Both the position numbers and the translations under genes were made by a program. Below the pieces are notes generated by a model. It was not told where the DNA came from and ran no database searches. It worked only from the letters and a program-made list of their open reading frames with translations. From NCBI GenBank assembly GCA_024195585.1, contig SWBL01000266.1, positions 1 to 64,000 of the forward strand: DNA of 64,000 bases. The letters are read 5' to 3'. This DNA comes from Aureobasidium sp. EXF-3400. Taxonomy: Eukaryota > Ascomycota > Dothideomycetes > Dothideales > Saccotheciaceae. Shown here piece after piece: positions 46,695-62,180 of this stretch. Position 1 is the first letter of the stretch. The number at the start of each line of letters is the position of its first letter.

Positions 46695-47322
46695 TCATGC
46701 AATAGCAATAGCAAGGCGCTGGCGTTCTCTCTCCATGGCAAACACCTTTCTACTCATCTCGAGCACAGATTCAAAGCCCTCGCGACCCTTGATGGCGTTT
46801 TGCTTGAAGCGCTCGACAGTGTATTCCTCGATGCTGTTCTTGATCTTTTGCCAACCGCCGCAGAAGGCAGTGATCTGAGCGGATTGCTGGAAAATTGTGC
46901 GAGAGGTAGGGCCGGCGGGCGAGGGACGGTATACGACAGTTTCGCGGACGGAGAGGAGATCGTTAAAGGTCATGTTCATGCTGCACATGGTGACCTTCTT
47001 GGCTGCAGGGTCGACGTAGGATGTCTCGTAGACTTGAGAGACCTCCTGGCCACCGAAGAACGTACTAAGCCATTTCGGCGCGGATTGTTTGCAGGTGATG
47101 AGACGTTCGGTACGGAGCTGGTGTGAAAATCAATAGCTGTTCGTGCAGAGTGAAGTGGTGCAAACTTACAATGCCAGTGACCGGGTCGACATGACGCGAA
47201 ATAGTGTCGACGGCGATAACGTGTGTGCTCTTATCGTTCCACGGACAGTACTTGCGCCAGTTTGCAGTCGACACCTCCTCCCACGAGTAGTCAAACTCAT
47301 GCTGTGACTCGAAAAACTTCAT
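46695..47322 (-). CDS. UPS2: PRELI/MSF1 family mitochondrial lipid-transfer protein, Ups2-like
   Basis: Two exons (47322-47170, 47117-46695) join at a phase-0 GTAAGT intron into 191 residues. Ups2, bound to Mdm35 in the intermembrane space, carries phosphatidylserine to the inner membrane for conversion to phosphatidylethanolamine. The N-terminus [20 protein letters not shown] aligns well with yeast Ups2, and [30 protein letters not shown] and [14 protein letters not shown] match the PRELI/MSF1 domain, which fills the whole protein. The C-terminal helix ends RQRLAIAIA. It lacks the longer tail of yeast Ups2. Assignment to the Ups2 branch rests on these motifs; Ups1 is less likely. Confidence 0.88.
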
Positions 47323-48103
47323 TGCTGCGAAAAAACAACCGGACGAGCGAGCGAGCGGAGTAGGAGTCGAGAGAGTGCTAGATATACGGAAACGCGGACT
47401 GGTCGCCGGCGGACGGGAGGGAGCGTTGGGGCCTTTTGTTGGTCCTTGGATTTTTTGCGATTTTGCGGGATGCTGAAGAGCTGGAAGAGCGTCGACGGAA
47501 TAATAGCAGATGCAGATGTCGCGTGAGCAGAAAAGAGAGTCGTTCACTGGTGTCGTGTGCTTCGTTACTGAAGGAAGAGTCAAGCAGGAAAGGACGATGG
47601 GAAAAACAGCCTTCACGTTGCGAGTTTCGGTCTTTGTTGGCGCGCGCGGCTTGTGCTTGTGGCCAAAAATCTTCCTGAATCATCCCGCAGCCTCGTTGTC
47701 TGCCGATCTCGACGAGCCTGGACACGTCCACTGCCTATCATTTCCATCATTTCGTTCGTGCAAGTTGTCATCTTTTCGTGATCTATACTCATATTAAGGC
47801 AATTCGCATACATGCCATTCGGATGATACCAGATACGACACCATTCCGAGTCCGACAGACGTAATTCTCACATCTCCTTTGTTGCGGCGGTCGACTCACG
47901 TTTGGCATGTGAAAGTGGTCTTTGCGGAGGTTCCGGCTTCTCTTCGTCCATCCTTGAACTCTAAACTTTATCCGGAAGATCTGAAACTATGCTTGATCCA
48001 ATTGCTGACCATGAGAAGGACGAGTGGATCTATACCACGTTCCATCAAGGTGTTACGGTAGAGATACGTCGTTTCGATTGCTCGCCTTATACCGAGACAT
48101 GTT
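47323..48103. other. Upstream region of UPS2
   Basis: About 780 bp between the UPS2 start and the MFS transporter stop, both on the minus strand. No supported gene. Confidence 0.5.
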
Positions 48104-49934
48104 CTATTTCTCGGCCTGAGCTTCGTAAGCTGACACTTCCCTGTCCTTTTCTTGCTCAGCCAGCTGCTTCTTCGCTGCCACTTCTTCTAGTCGTTCCGTC
48201 CTTGCATTTCTCCATCCCTGTCCATACTTCTCAAGTACCCATAATATAGGTGAGAAGAGCATCACAACACCTGCTATAAATGTGAAGCACCATCCTCTGC
48301 CCATGCTTTCGATCATAATTATTATGATCGCCGTGCCTCCCGCTCCCATGAAGCAGCGAACAAGGTTGTTGGCAGCTATAGCCGTCGAGGGAGATAGCGG
48401 ATACAGATCGACCAACATCACGCTGTTGCAGTTGAAGGATCCCGTCAGGCAGAGTCCGATGAAGAATATCAAAACCAAGGGTGCTGCCAAATTGGTCTCC
48501 ATCTGCATTACCCAGCCATAGCACAGCAATGCTGCGTCACCAATGATAACGAGTGGCCATGTCACTTGGATACGGGCTTTCTCAAGAGGAAAGTCCTTGA
48601 GATCGGTAGCCCGCTTTTTGTCGACAGGAAACCCGTGCTTGACAGCTAGACGGCGAAAGTTCCAATCGAGAAGCTTTCCGCCTAGAGTCGGTGCGATCAA
48701 ACAGCCGACTCCAAAGGGAATGAAGCAAAGACCAATTTGAAGGTCATTGAATTTGTAGATCTTTCCGAACAGATATGGCATACTGGCCGTCACATCGTAG
48801 AAGGCTGTGTACACCAGCGAGTTGTAGAGCAACAGGAGCCCCGTATCTTTTTCGAACACTATCTTGAGTGTCTTTAGTGGGTTTGGGAACCGTAGCTTTC
48901 GAGCCTTTATCAAACGAGCTTCTTCGAGACGAATGCTTTCGCGAGTCACTGTGCGAGTCAAAGCAGGTGCTTTGGCAGCCTTCTTGTCATGGAGATAATT
49001 TATGAGTGATCGATTCCAGCTCTGAGGTTTGACCGATCCATTGCCAACGACATTGCGGCAGGTTTCCGGGAAGGCAATGAGGAATGGCACCAAGTAACAG
49101 GCACTGAGAATGACCAGGAACCAGAATATAGATCGCCAGCCTAGGAATTGTGCTAAGATACCACCGAGTACTGGTCCCAGCGCTGGAGCAACCATGGGAC
49201 CAGAAGTGACATATCCCATGTAAATGCCTCGCTCAGCACTCGTTGCGATGTCAGCGACGACACCACTACCTAATGCGATTGTTGCAGCACTTCCACAGCT
49301 TTGCAGACATCTCAAAATGAGCAAAGAGACGTAGTCCTGACACAATGCAATGCCTATACAAGCACCAATATATACGACGAAGCATACAAAGTATACTGGC
49401 CGTCTACCGATCATGTCAGCTAGGTCGCCCATGATAGCTGGTGCTATTCCTTGTGCAATCATATATGTCGTCAAGGTCAGATTAATTAGTGTCGGCGAGA
49501 CTTGGAAGTCCACAGTCAGCGAATTGAGAGCTGGGAAATATATGTTTGCAGAAACCTAAGAGAGTCAATGACGAGCTTCGACTGGACTGAGCACAAAGAC
49601 TGACAGCAGAAAAGAAGCCTGCGCAGGCTGCTAGCAGGGCGATAAACCTCTTCTGACTTGATGTGAAGACGGTGAACGGAGGCTCCGAGATACTGGATTC
49701 GACGTCTCGCATATCAATGTCCTCTATGGATGATGCAATTTCGTCCTCATCGTGAGACGTTGATGTCGAGACCTCGTGAATAGACTCTACTGCTTCTTCA
49801 GAGTGATTTCGATCTTGTTTGTCGTCTCGTCCATGAGATGTGTTTTCGCCGGCTCCTGGTCCAGCAAGGTCGATGATTTCCTCTCCTCGGGTTCGCTCAT
49901 TGTTGTGGATTTCCCGAGATAGTGGATGAGACAT
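48104..49934 (-). CDS. MFS transporter, DHA1 (12-TM) drug:H+ antiporter-like
   Basis: Exon 1 (49934-49605) and exon 2 (49555-48104) join through a GTCAGT intron into 593 residues; the junction reads AGFFSA-VSANIYFPAL. The first ~90 residues are a hydrophilic, acidic cytosolic leader. Twelve spans follow in two blocks. Motif A appears as GDLADMIGRRPVYF between spans 2 and 3. Antiporter motif C appears as GPMVAPALGPVLGGILAQF, which marks DHA1 drug:H+ antiporters; the segment after it (GWRSIFWFLVILSACYLVPF) also fits Qdr- and citrate-exporter-like members. The central loop is charged, as is the C-terminal tail (EEVAAKKQLAEQEKDREV). It probably sits in the plasma membrane and exports small molecules. 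The substrate cannot be told. Confidence 0.92.
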
Positions 49935-50387
49935 GATGGATGTTCAGAAAAGAAGGTATGAAAGAGGATCGGTCATCTAAACCAGCTTACAGACTGCGTG
50001 CCTACAATGCATATCATGGCTGCCTGCCGGGGCAATGTCTCGTCGTGCCGGATTCTGTCCTTCTACATTGCGTACTGATATACAGAGGCGACTCGTGATA
50101 GGGCGATGCGGTGCACCGGCGGACCCCCGTTAGTCCTCCGATATCGCTGACCGGGATTTCGAGATTCTGCCGGCGGAGAGTGAGTTGGGATGATCAGATC
50201 GGTGATAAATGATGAATATGATGCTGCAGTTGATGCTGATGCGATGGGCACGGATGCCAACGAAGTTATTGTTCGGAAAGCGGAGCCAAGACGAACTTTG
50301 AGAACGAGCTACGTAACGAGAGTTCACATGCGACAGGCAGCTTTGACTTGTATGGCCAACAACTGCGTTAACAAAATCTAGCACACA
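49935..50387. promoter_or_regulatory. Divergent promoter region (MFS transporter / UFE1)
   Basis: 453 bp between the two starts. No gene or clear TATA box is identified. Confidence 0.5.
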
Positions 50388-51544
50388 ATGGCCGACATCA
50401 CTGCAGTATTCAATACGGCACTGAAGACCCATAATGCGCCTCCTGTCACATCACATCGCTACTCAATCGACCGACTTGACGAGTTTCTGAAAGAAGCCTA
50501 TAGCATCGTATGTCAGGATCCTATCGGTATATTACATACAGTGTCTGACTTGACCACAGAATGCCCGCATAGCGGACCTCACTGCATATCTTCGCGCCGT
50601 CAGACCATCCTATCTATCCACTGCTGCCGCACCTCGACGACCACAACGACAGAACTCTAATGACCACAAATTCAACCATGATGCAACACAACGACACTTG
50701 TCCGACACAGAGAGAGCCTCGATTGATGCTGAAGCAAAGACAGTGCTGCGACAGCTGCATGCCGCCGTGGAACGCATTAGCCAGACCGAACAAATCAGAC
50801 AGGACACGGCGTCTCACATCGCGCTCCGCAAACGCAACCAAAGTGGTTTAGGTGCGATTGGAAGATGGGCAGCTGGAGGAGCTGTCACTGCGAAGAGCGC
50901 CGAGGAAGAGGTTGAAGAAGCCAAGCAAAAGATGCTTAATGCACATCGAGAGAGTATTGTGTGGTTCCTTCAAGCTAAGCTCAGGGAAGCTGGTACTCTT
51001 CAGAGCACAATGATGGAGATCAGGATACAGCGTGAGGTTGAAAAGAGCAAGAGTGTGCTATACAAAGCAAAAAACAGCAGCGCCTCCTACGCCGTCCAAA
51101 GTCTCGATACTGCGCTGGATTCTGAGAAGTCAACAGCCCAGGGACAGGACAGGACAGAACCTCAGTTGAGCGATGAGCAAATGCAGCTTTTTGCGCAGGA
51201 AAACCAAGATATGATGAAGCATTACCAGGACACGCTAGACCAGGTCCGGTGGGTAGATCATACCTGTCGATTTTCTCGAACCAACAGCTAACATGGTATA
51301 CAGCACAGCGGAACGGTCTCTTATCGAGATCTCTGAGTTACAGTCAACTCTTGTCACTAATCTGACGGAACAAAACGAGCACATCGAGCAATTGGTGCAG
51401 GACTCTTTCTCCACGACAGAAAACGTTGGAAGGGGAAACAAGGAACTCAAGCGGGCAAGCGAGCGAACCAGCGGTGCAAGGATCCTGTTCCACAGCACGT
51501 GTGCATTCTGTGCCTTCCTCGTCGTTTGGGACTTGATATTCTAG
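50388..51544 (+). CDS. UFE1: ER t-SNARE Ufe1 (syntaxin-18 family)
   Basis: Three exons (50388-50507, 50560-51248, 51304-51544) give 349 residues, matching yeast Ufe1 (346). Ufe1 is the Qa-SNARE on the ER for Golgi-to-ER retrograde vesicles and ER fusion, working with Sec20, Use1 and Sec22. The N-terminus MADITAVFNTALKT is typical of the syntaxin-18 N-domain, followed by a helical region with the junction EAYSI-NARIADLTAYLR. The SNARE helix runs about 255-320 (TAERSLIEISELQSTLVTNL, then NEHIEQLVQDSFSTTENV). A C-terminal anchor of about 20 residues (ARILFHSTCAFCAFLVVW) ends the protein. The second intron has GTGGGT, GCTAAC and TACAG. Family assignment is secure. Confidence 0.92.
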
Positions 51545-53415
<1,871 letters not shown>

Positions 53416-53936
53416 TATAATCTCATCAAAGACCGGGCAGGAGCAGAAGGCCGTCTCTGCCATGTAATCATGAAGGAAAATAGCATGGATGGGAGTAAGT
53501 GCATTAATTGGGTATTCGGTGGGATGTGACTTTGCAGAGCGGAACCTTCAGGAAAGGAATCAGAATTTCGCTTCGCAGGTCGAGTCTCTCGTCCATTGAT
53601 ATTGGCGTGTTGGTGTCCAGTCTCTATGTGTCTAGCCTGTGTCTTGTCTTTGTTAAGAGCACGGGTTGTCTCCTTAACCGGCAGTTATGTTTAAAAACAC
53701 CGAGCCGAGTTGGACCCGCCGATGTCGACTCTCTCCATTTCCGATTTGCATTTGCCGCCCATTGGAGTTCAGGCATTTTCTTTTTCGCATTGACGACGCG
53801 TCCAGTCTCACGGCAACCCAGAATATCTAGAAAGGCGGTCCAACGGATCATATCGCGCTCACTCATTCATAACCGCCGATCGGGACACCCGAAGTCGCCC
53901 ACACCCCGCGTTACTCATCCGGACCCCGCCATCTCC
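53416..53936. promoter_or_regulatory. Upstream region of the glyoxylate aminotransferase gene
   Basis: 520 bp between the two aminotransferase genes, in tandem. The frame is open upstream of the chosen ATG from about 53508, but no earlier start has support. Confidence 0.5.
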
Positions 53937-55361
53937 ATGGCTCAGTCTCGCCTCAGTCTCATCTCGAGACATCTTGACCAGACACCTCAAGTCGAGTTGA
54001 ACACACCCTACGCCCACGAGCGCCAATCCAGTCCTCCAGACGACATCCCATACAATCCTCTACCTGCTGCACAAGAAGAGAAGAAGACCAACATGTCGAG
54101 CCAACCTTCCCACCCCGCCCTGCTCATCCCAGGTCCCATCGAGTTCGATGACCAGGTCCTGCAGTCAATGAGCCACTTCAGGTACGACAGTCCCTTTTCA
54201 TGTCATGTTGAGCATCGACTGACGGTCGCAGCGAGTCCCATGTCGGCGCACCCTTCGTAAAGACATTCGGCGAGGCCTTGACCATGCTTCGCAAGCTATT
54301 CCAGACCGAGGACCCCGCGTCGCAACCCTTCGTCATCTCTGGTTCCGGTACCCTTGGATGGGACCAGGTTGCTGCCAACCTGGCTGAGCCTGGTGATGAT
54401 GTTCTGGTCCTGCACACTGGTTACTTCGCCGACAGCTTCGCCGATTGTTTCGAGACATACGGCGTCAAGGTTACTCAGCTCAAGGCTCCCATTGGAGACC
54501 GCCCTCAGCTGGATGACGTTGAGAAGGCCCTCAAGGAAAAGAAATACAAGCTCATCACCGTCACTCACGTCGATACTTCGACTGGTGTTCTCAGTGAGAT
54601 TGAGGCCCTCAGCAAGCTCGTCCACAAGGTCAGCCCCGACACGCTGGTCGTTGTCGATGGTGTCTGCAGTGTCGGCAGTGAGGAGATCCAGTTCGACAAA
54701 TGGAACCTTGACTGTGTCATCACCGCCTCTCAAAAAGGTATCGGATGCCCAGCTGGTCTGAGTATCGTCATGGCTTCTGGCCGTGCCATCAAGTCCTTCC
54801 AGAGCCGCAAGGTTCCTCCTACCTCATACTTTGGCTCGTGGAAGAACTGGATGCCCAGTACGTATCATGCTCTACAATTACCCTCGCCAATTCTAACATG
54901 TCGCAGTCATGCAAAACTACGAAGCCGGCAAGCCCTCGTACTTTGCCACCCCGTCGCCTCAGCTCGTCCACGCCCTGCACACTACACTTACTCAAATCAC
55001 ATCTGTCCCATTGGCCGACCGCTTCGCTGCTCACCGCAAAGCATCGCAAAAGGTCAAGAAGGCTATTGCTGAACTCGGTCTCAAGCAGCTGGCTGAGAAG
55101 CCCGAGAACCAAGCCAATGGCATGACCGCCATTTACCTTCCCCAGGGTCTGACTCCTCCGGATGTTCTGCCCAAGCTTATGCAGCGCGGCGTTGTCTTTG
55201 CTGGTGGTCTGCACAAGCAGATTGCTACCAAGTACATTCGCTTTGGCCACATGGGCGTCAGTGTCACTGACCCTAACCGCGATGACATTGATCGTGCGAT
55301 TGTTGCACTGAAGGAAGGTATCACAGAGGCACAGGCAGCTATGGATATGTCCTCTAGATAG
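53937..55361 (+). CDS. AGX1: Alanine:glyoxylate aminotransferase
   Basis: PLP enzyme (EC 2.6.1.44) that makes glycine from glyoxylate with alanine as donor. Three exons (53937-54181, 54232-54857, 54907-55361) give 441 residues from ATG 53937, or 389 from the in-frame ATG at 54093, close to yeast Agx1 (385). Class V fold signatures: HPALLIPGPIEFDDQVLQSM, FVISGSGTLGWDQVAANL, DTSTGVLSEIEAL, VVVDGVCSVGSEEIQFDKW and the PLP lysine in ITASQKGIGCPAG (Lys250, long form). The C-terminal domain has KYIRFGHMGVSVTDPNRDD. The 52-residue extension begins MAQSRLSLISRHLDQTPQ, basic and acid-poor at its start like a mitochondrial presequence. The C-terminus MSSR is not a PTS1. Alternative starts could give two locations. 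Confidence 0.94.
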
Positions 55362-57171
55362 ACAAAAGTATGATAAATGTATCTTGTGTGTTCTAAACGA
55401 TGCTCCTTTTCTTGTTGGCAACGGATGATTCAGTGTAGTCAACACCCCAGCTTCAACTCCATCTCGTCCACATCCAACAGCATCGAATAAGGACAATGCA
55501 TCTGCTCCAGGTACAGCAACACCCACCTTGCCAATTGTACGGCCCGCGCCTTGGGTCCTGAGCATCCCTTGGACACGTGCGAAGACACGATCAGCACGAT
55601 ATTAAGTTCCTCAGACGTCGTGGCGCCAAGCACCAGAGGAAACTCTTCTGAGGCTCAACCCGCGGAGTGCCGGTGTTGTTATTCCCGGTCGACGTCCAGC
55701 TAGTAACGTCCGCTTGCTCTTACTCGTTCCACTAACGTAGAACTTACTCTCTGTGAATCGTGCCTGGTTGCCTCTGCAGGTGATCGTAACGTGACCTGAA
55801 GCAGAGCAAAGCGCAGACAGATGTCGGCAGCGATGTCTCCTTCGGACACTTTCCGTTGGCCTCATGCTACGATGAAGTGTAGGTTTGTCTTTTATGACGC
55901 CACTCAGTTAAGACCAGTATTACGCGTATAGTTACCAGACCAGGTTGTGGCCCTCAGACATAGTTGTGTCATTCTCTTTCACAGGCATGAATGCCGACCT
56001 ATCTGGATATCGACAGGACTTGAAAACTGGACGAAGCCAGGCCATGTCGATAACCAGGATGGAAGGCTCCAAGACTCATCTCACCAGACACTGGTAGTCC
56101 GTCATATCGACATGCACAGCTCCGCGATTCATGCCATCTACGTGCCTGTCCAATTCCCGGCAATGGACCACATCGCTCCTTTCCCCATTATCTTCGGGTA
56201 TGCCCCGGACTCTCATTGAGTTTGGCGACTGGGTCTCATAAACAACATCCCGCGGCTCTCCGCTCTGGTTCTCCAAGTGTGACACATAGAGAAAAGAATT
56301 AAGCATTGGCTCTACTGCACAGATGAACATTTCTCAGATGTGTGGGAAATAACTGCATCCGCGGAGTCATCTATCGTTGCGGTTATAACTAAACACCAAT
56401 GACTAGTCGTTGTGGACCAAGAAGCAGTCCCTCCATCCACTACATCTGAAGAAGCCAACAATTCAAAGCTCACCGGCGCTCAGTTCAGCGCTTGGCGTGA
56501 CGACTATTCTGGGCATGTCTTGTTAGCCGACACCTGTCTAGGATGGAGTTTTGAGCATGAGTATCGTCAGACGAAGTCGAGTTTGGCTGTTCGCCCCATT
56601 TCAACATAGACTGATGTTGGCATGGTCTTTTGCCTCACGTACCATCAACCCATATTGCCGTCGGAATGAAGAGCTCGAGTTGGTCTTGACTCACGGCCTG
56701 AAGCATCGAGCATCATGGTATATGTCCAAGCTCGCGTGTTGACACCATCGAGCTTTTGTTCTTCATGTAGGTTTTCTCTACCAGGTATTACCGTTGACTC
56801 GCGCTGAGCCGCGGGCAACCGCCATGCAAGTGCTTGATCGCGTTGCATCATTGTCAATTGATTTGAGATACAGGGGAACTACACCTTTGACTACCCTCTT
56901 GGCAGAGTGTTATGCTTCTTTGCGTCCGCGGTATGATGGCGATCGTCGTCAGGTACAGTTCAAGAAAGATAGTGATCTGTGAGGGAGGCAACCTACACTG
57001 GAAATCGCGATAAGATCGCGATGTGCGAGGCAGAGGACTCTGGACATATAAGAGCAGTGCTGTCTGCTGTCCGAAACTGAACAACAAACCAACTCACTTC
57101 ACCACTTCAAAACACTCTCATTCTTCTACCTCTGTCCTCCATCACCCTTCTCACATCCTAACAAATCAACC
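55362..57171. other. Intergenic region upstream of the GPI protein gene
   Basis: About 1.8 kb without a supported gene. Several short frames occur on both strands, none with a recognisable domain. The right end carries the promoter described separately. Confidence 0.5.
57004..57051 (+). promoter_or_regulatory. Paired ATCGCGAT palindromes and TATA box of the GPI protein gene
   Basis: Two copies of the 8-bp palindrome ATCGCGAT occur at 57004-57011 and 57015-57022, separated by AAG. A TATAA box follows at 57047-57051, about 120 bp before the start codon. Both copies fit the StuA/APSES response consensus WCGCGWNM, one on each strand. The overlap with CGATAAG also offers a GATA site. Protein binding is inferred only. 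Confidence 0.55.
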
Positions 57172-57729
57172 ATGCGTTTCACTCAGACCATCTTCGCCGT
57201 CGCAGCTCTTTCTGCCCTCGGCTTCGCTGACAGCAATGGGCCCTGTGACAACCAGAACGATAATGGTGTCGTCTGCTCGAACGGCACCCCTGTCAGCAGC
57301 AACGGCGTAGCAATCAGCACAAACACTGTTACCGACACTGCCTCTGCCTCTACCTCCACTGGCGGCTCTCGCCTTTCGGTCATCACATCAACCAACACCG
57401 AAGTCCTGGTCTCGACCACCAGAAATGTTGTCTTAGATACCACTTCCCTTCCTCACTCTCTCGACACACGCACATCCACTTACCTCAACACTGTCGTCCA
57501 GACTCTTGATTCGACCTTTGTCACCAACACCCTGAACTCGGCCACTGCATCTTCAGGCTCTGCATCCTCAGGCTCTTCCACCAGCCGCTCCACCGGCACT
57601 GCAGCCTCAGTGTCCACCAGCACCGTCTCTGCAACCTCCACCGGCGCTGCTGCTGCTCTTCAGACTGCGGGAAACTTTGCTCCCTTCGGTGTTGCCATTG
57701 CCGCCCTTGGTTTCGCTGCTGCTCTCTGA
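57172..57729 (+). CDS. Ser/Thr-rich GPI-anchored cell-wall-type protein
   Basis: A single-exon 185-residue protein with start context ACCATGC. Residues 1-19 (MRFTQTIFAVAALSALGFA) are a signal peptide. A short N-terminal module has two cysteines (NGPCDNQNDNGVVCSNGTP). The rest is Ser/Thr-rich (SGSASSGSSTSRSTGTAASV), suited to O-mannosylation. The C-terminal hydrophobic end (NFAPFGVAIAALGFAAAL), preceded by small residues, is a GPI-attachment signal, so the mature protein should sit on the membrane or wall. There is no known catalytic domain. Such proteins are common, fast-evolving wall components; orthology is not claimed. The TATA box and paired palindromes upstream suggest strong, regulated expression. 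Confidence 0.85.
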   Translation: MRFTQTIFAVAALSALGFADSNGPCDNQNDNGVVCSNGTPVSSNGVAISTNTVTDTASASTSTGGSRLSVITSTNTEVLVSTTRNVVLDTTSLPHSLDTRTSTYLNTVVQTLDSTFVTNTLNSATASSGSASSGSSTSRSTGTAASVSTSTVSATSTGAAAALQTAGNFAPFGVAIAALGFAAAL

Positions 57730-59672
<1,943 letters not shown>

Positions 59673-60452
59673 AAGCAGGACACTGGTTTGTTCCTGTTTT
59701 GCAACATTAGGCCTTTTTGCTGCATACCCTTGGTGGGTAGGAGTTTTCTCTTCTTCGGATGGCGTTTTTTGCTGAGGGCTCTGATAGCCTCTCCTTCTTC
59801 TCTGAGCGATCTTGCTTTTCTTTCTTGCTGCTGGGCTTTTTGTTAATGATACCGAAAAAGAATACCACGAACCCACATCTCAACTCTATCCTAAAGTCTC
59901 ATCTTTGCACACAATCATTTCCGCTTTTCCCTGTGCTGTACTTTGATCTTCGAAGAATACCAAGAAGCATGAGATATCTGAATTGAGCACGGAGTGGAAA
60001 TTTTGTGACAGTTGGAAAAGCCATAACATACGATACGGTTATTGATGGTGTCTGATACCACCATTCGGATCTAACAAATACATAGATGGAGAACCTCTTT
60101 GGTGCTCTCTGTCGAAGTTTGATCATTGATCGGATGCTAGTCGTGGTATCGATATTTGAGATCGGTGAACATACAACCCTGTCTGCATAATCTACCTCCC
60201 ACACCAGATCAAAAGGACAGATCCACTCCATTACTGCAAAGGCAAAGCGAGAGAACAGTATACGGAGAGAAATACATACGAAGTGCTGCAAGAGTATCCT
60301 ATATGAGGTTACGAGAGTAGACCAGCACTCACCTGTCCGTCTTTTCTCACGGACACGTTTCTATGGAGCAAAGGATACTCCAGACCTAATGGGCTGAGGC
60401 ACAAGCTATTACGTAGATCTGCTATGAGTTCGAGGGAAAACATCAGGTCCGC
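59673..60452. other. Intergenic region downstream of HEM2
   Basis: About 780 bp with no supported gene, T-rich just after the HEM2 stop. Confidence 0.5.
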
Positions 60453-62180
60453 GTCCCTAGGGATGAAATTATCATCCCTAACTCGATGATCTCACTCCTG
60501 ATGCATTGATATCTCTCTCTAGCTTTGTGGTAACTGACATGAAGATACAGATGACAGTGCTCGGATCATGGGCCCCATCTGCTGCTTTGTTGTATGTTCC
60601 TTGCATCACATTTGTTTGACTCCACTTCCGCGTACAATGCTGATTGGGCACGTTATCGGTTGGCCAGAGCGGCAAGGGATCGAAGTTGTTCTTGTGACGA
60701 TCTTGCGAGAATACACCATATCCATGTGTGGTAAAGACAAGGTTAGTTTGCGACAGTGGACTATGTTGAGTCGAAGCGTGAACAGGAAGGTTCTCGAGAC
60801 TCAACCCTGAAGAGTCCAACTTGGAAATGAGCAGCTCTTGTTGCTCTATATGTTCTTCCCAGTCTCTTTCGACCAATCTGCGAGGTTCTTGTATGATGGT
60901 CGCTTGAGGAGCTTTCAATACAAATTGTGTAGCCGAATACAGGAGAGGAAACTCGATCCTAGAACTGTGCTGTGGCGGGTGGATTGTTATAGCTTAGGAA
61001 GACTAACGTCTCACTTGCAACGTTATACCACCGAAAGACCCGACCATCAAATGCCAGGAATGCACAAAGACTTTCAAAACGCGATGGGAACTTGAATAAC
61101 ATACAGAGGAAAGACCTTACCCATGCTCGGTATCTAAGTGCAACAGCAAGTTTGAGATGAGCAAATAGTTGATTGTCTATACTATGTGTCACACTAAACA
61201 TCCTAAGTCCTGCTAGGATCCTACCTATGAGGTGTTCCTTGTTTCCCCTCGAACTGCAAGAGCATATGCTTTTGCACAACCTCCTGATATGTGACGATTA
61301 CCAGGAAGCTTTGACCTCTTGATTACGACAAAATCTCCAAGTGCTATCGACCTGAGGCGAAAGCAGCTTAAGCTCAAGGGTCTGCACCAGGCCCATGTCC
61401 CTGACGGTGGAATCATCATTCCCAACTCGATGGTCTGTCTTTTACACCAGTATTCTTCTGAATTTGTGATGGACTGACAGGTAAACATCGATAGCACTAG
61501 TGGATTCATGGACCCCATCCACTACTTTGGTGTGTGGGTGTTTCAAGAATAGTATCCTGGCTGAGAGTTGTCCGCGATAGGTAGGCCTTTGGTTGATATT
61601 CTGGCCGGAGCAGAATCCAGAGGAGTCCATCCACCCTCGTCTACATCGGCTCAAGCCAGTATATTGACAATCATATAGCCCCGGTATATCTGGCAGTCGA
61701 CTTCTTCTGTACAGCGATGTCTGTGTGATCCATCTGGTCCTAGATTCTGCTGGCTGTTAGAGTGGATATGATAGCGCATTGCTGCGTAGCCACTGCTGGA
61801 TCTCGCTCTGCCATTGCAGGCTCTAAGTTTATCTAGAGTTTGCACTCGAAGCATCCTGAGCGTAACGGGTACTAGTATAAAGTGTCCCTTGCAGAGTATA
61901 AGCTAGTAACAGCACATTTCCCAGACTGTCACTCATTCTGGCACAGAAAAGCCCTACGGGAGCAGTATATAGACCGGTGATATGCGGTAGCGGCTGCGTT
62001 CCTTGTGCTATTGATGCAAGTCCAAGGAAGAGCATTAGGTTAGTGTCTTTCGGGGATGGAATTATCTCTCACCTCGATGATCTGGTGACTGATACAGACA
62101 TCTCTCTGATTTTGTGGTTGACTGTCAGGGAGATATTAATGGCAGTATCTGGGTTATGGACCTTGTTCACTACTTGGTCT
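60453..62180. repeat. Three diverged copies of a ~135-bp segment in gene-poor DNA
   Basis: Related segments lie at about 60453-60588, 61396-61532 and 62043-62180. Each runs from GTCCCT/GTCTTT through AACTCGATG or CCTCGATGA to a GATGG/GACCC plus CACTACTT-like end. In minus-strand translation they give KAADGAHDPSTVICIFMSV, KVVDGVHESTSAIDVYLSV and KVVNKVHNPDTAINISLTV; copy 2 on the plus strand reads VPDGGIIIPNSMV. No copy sits in an intact long frame. They look like decayed copies of one coding sequence, gene or transposon. Confidence 0.5.

Noticed and set aside
54819..55565. 248-codon frame antisense to AGX1
   Set aside because: Overlaps conserved AGX1 exons and an intron; no independent support.
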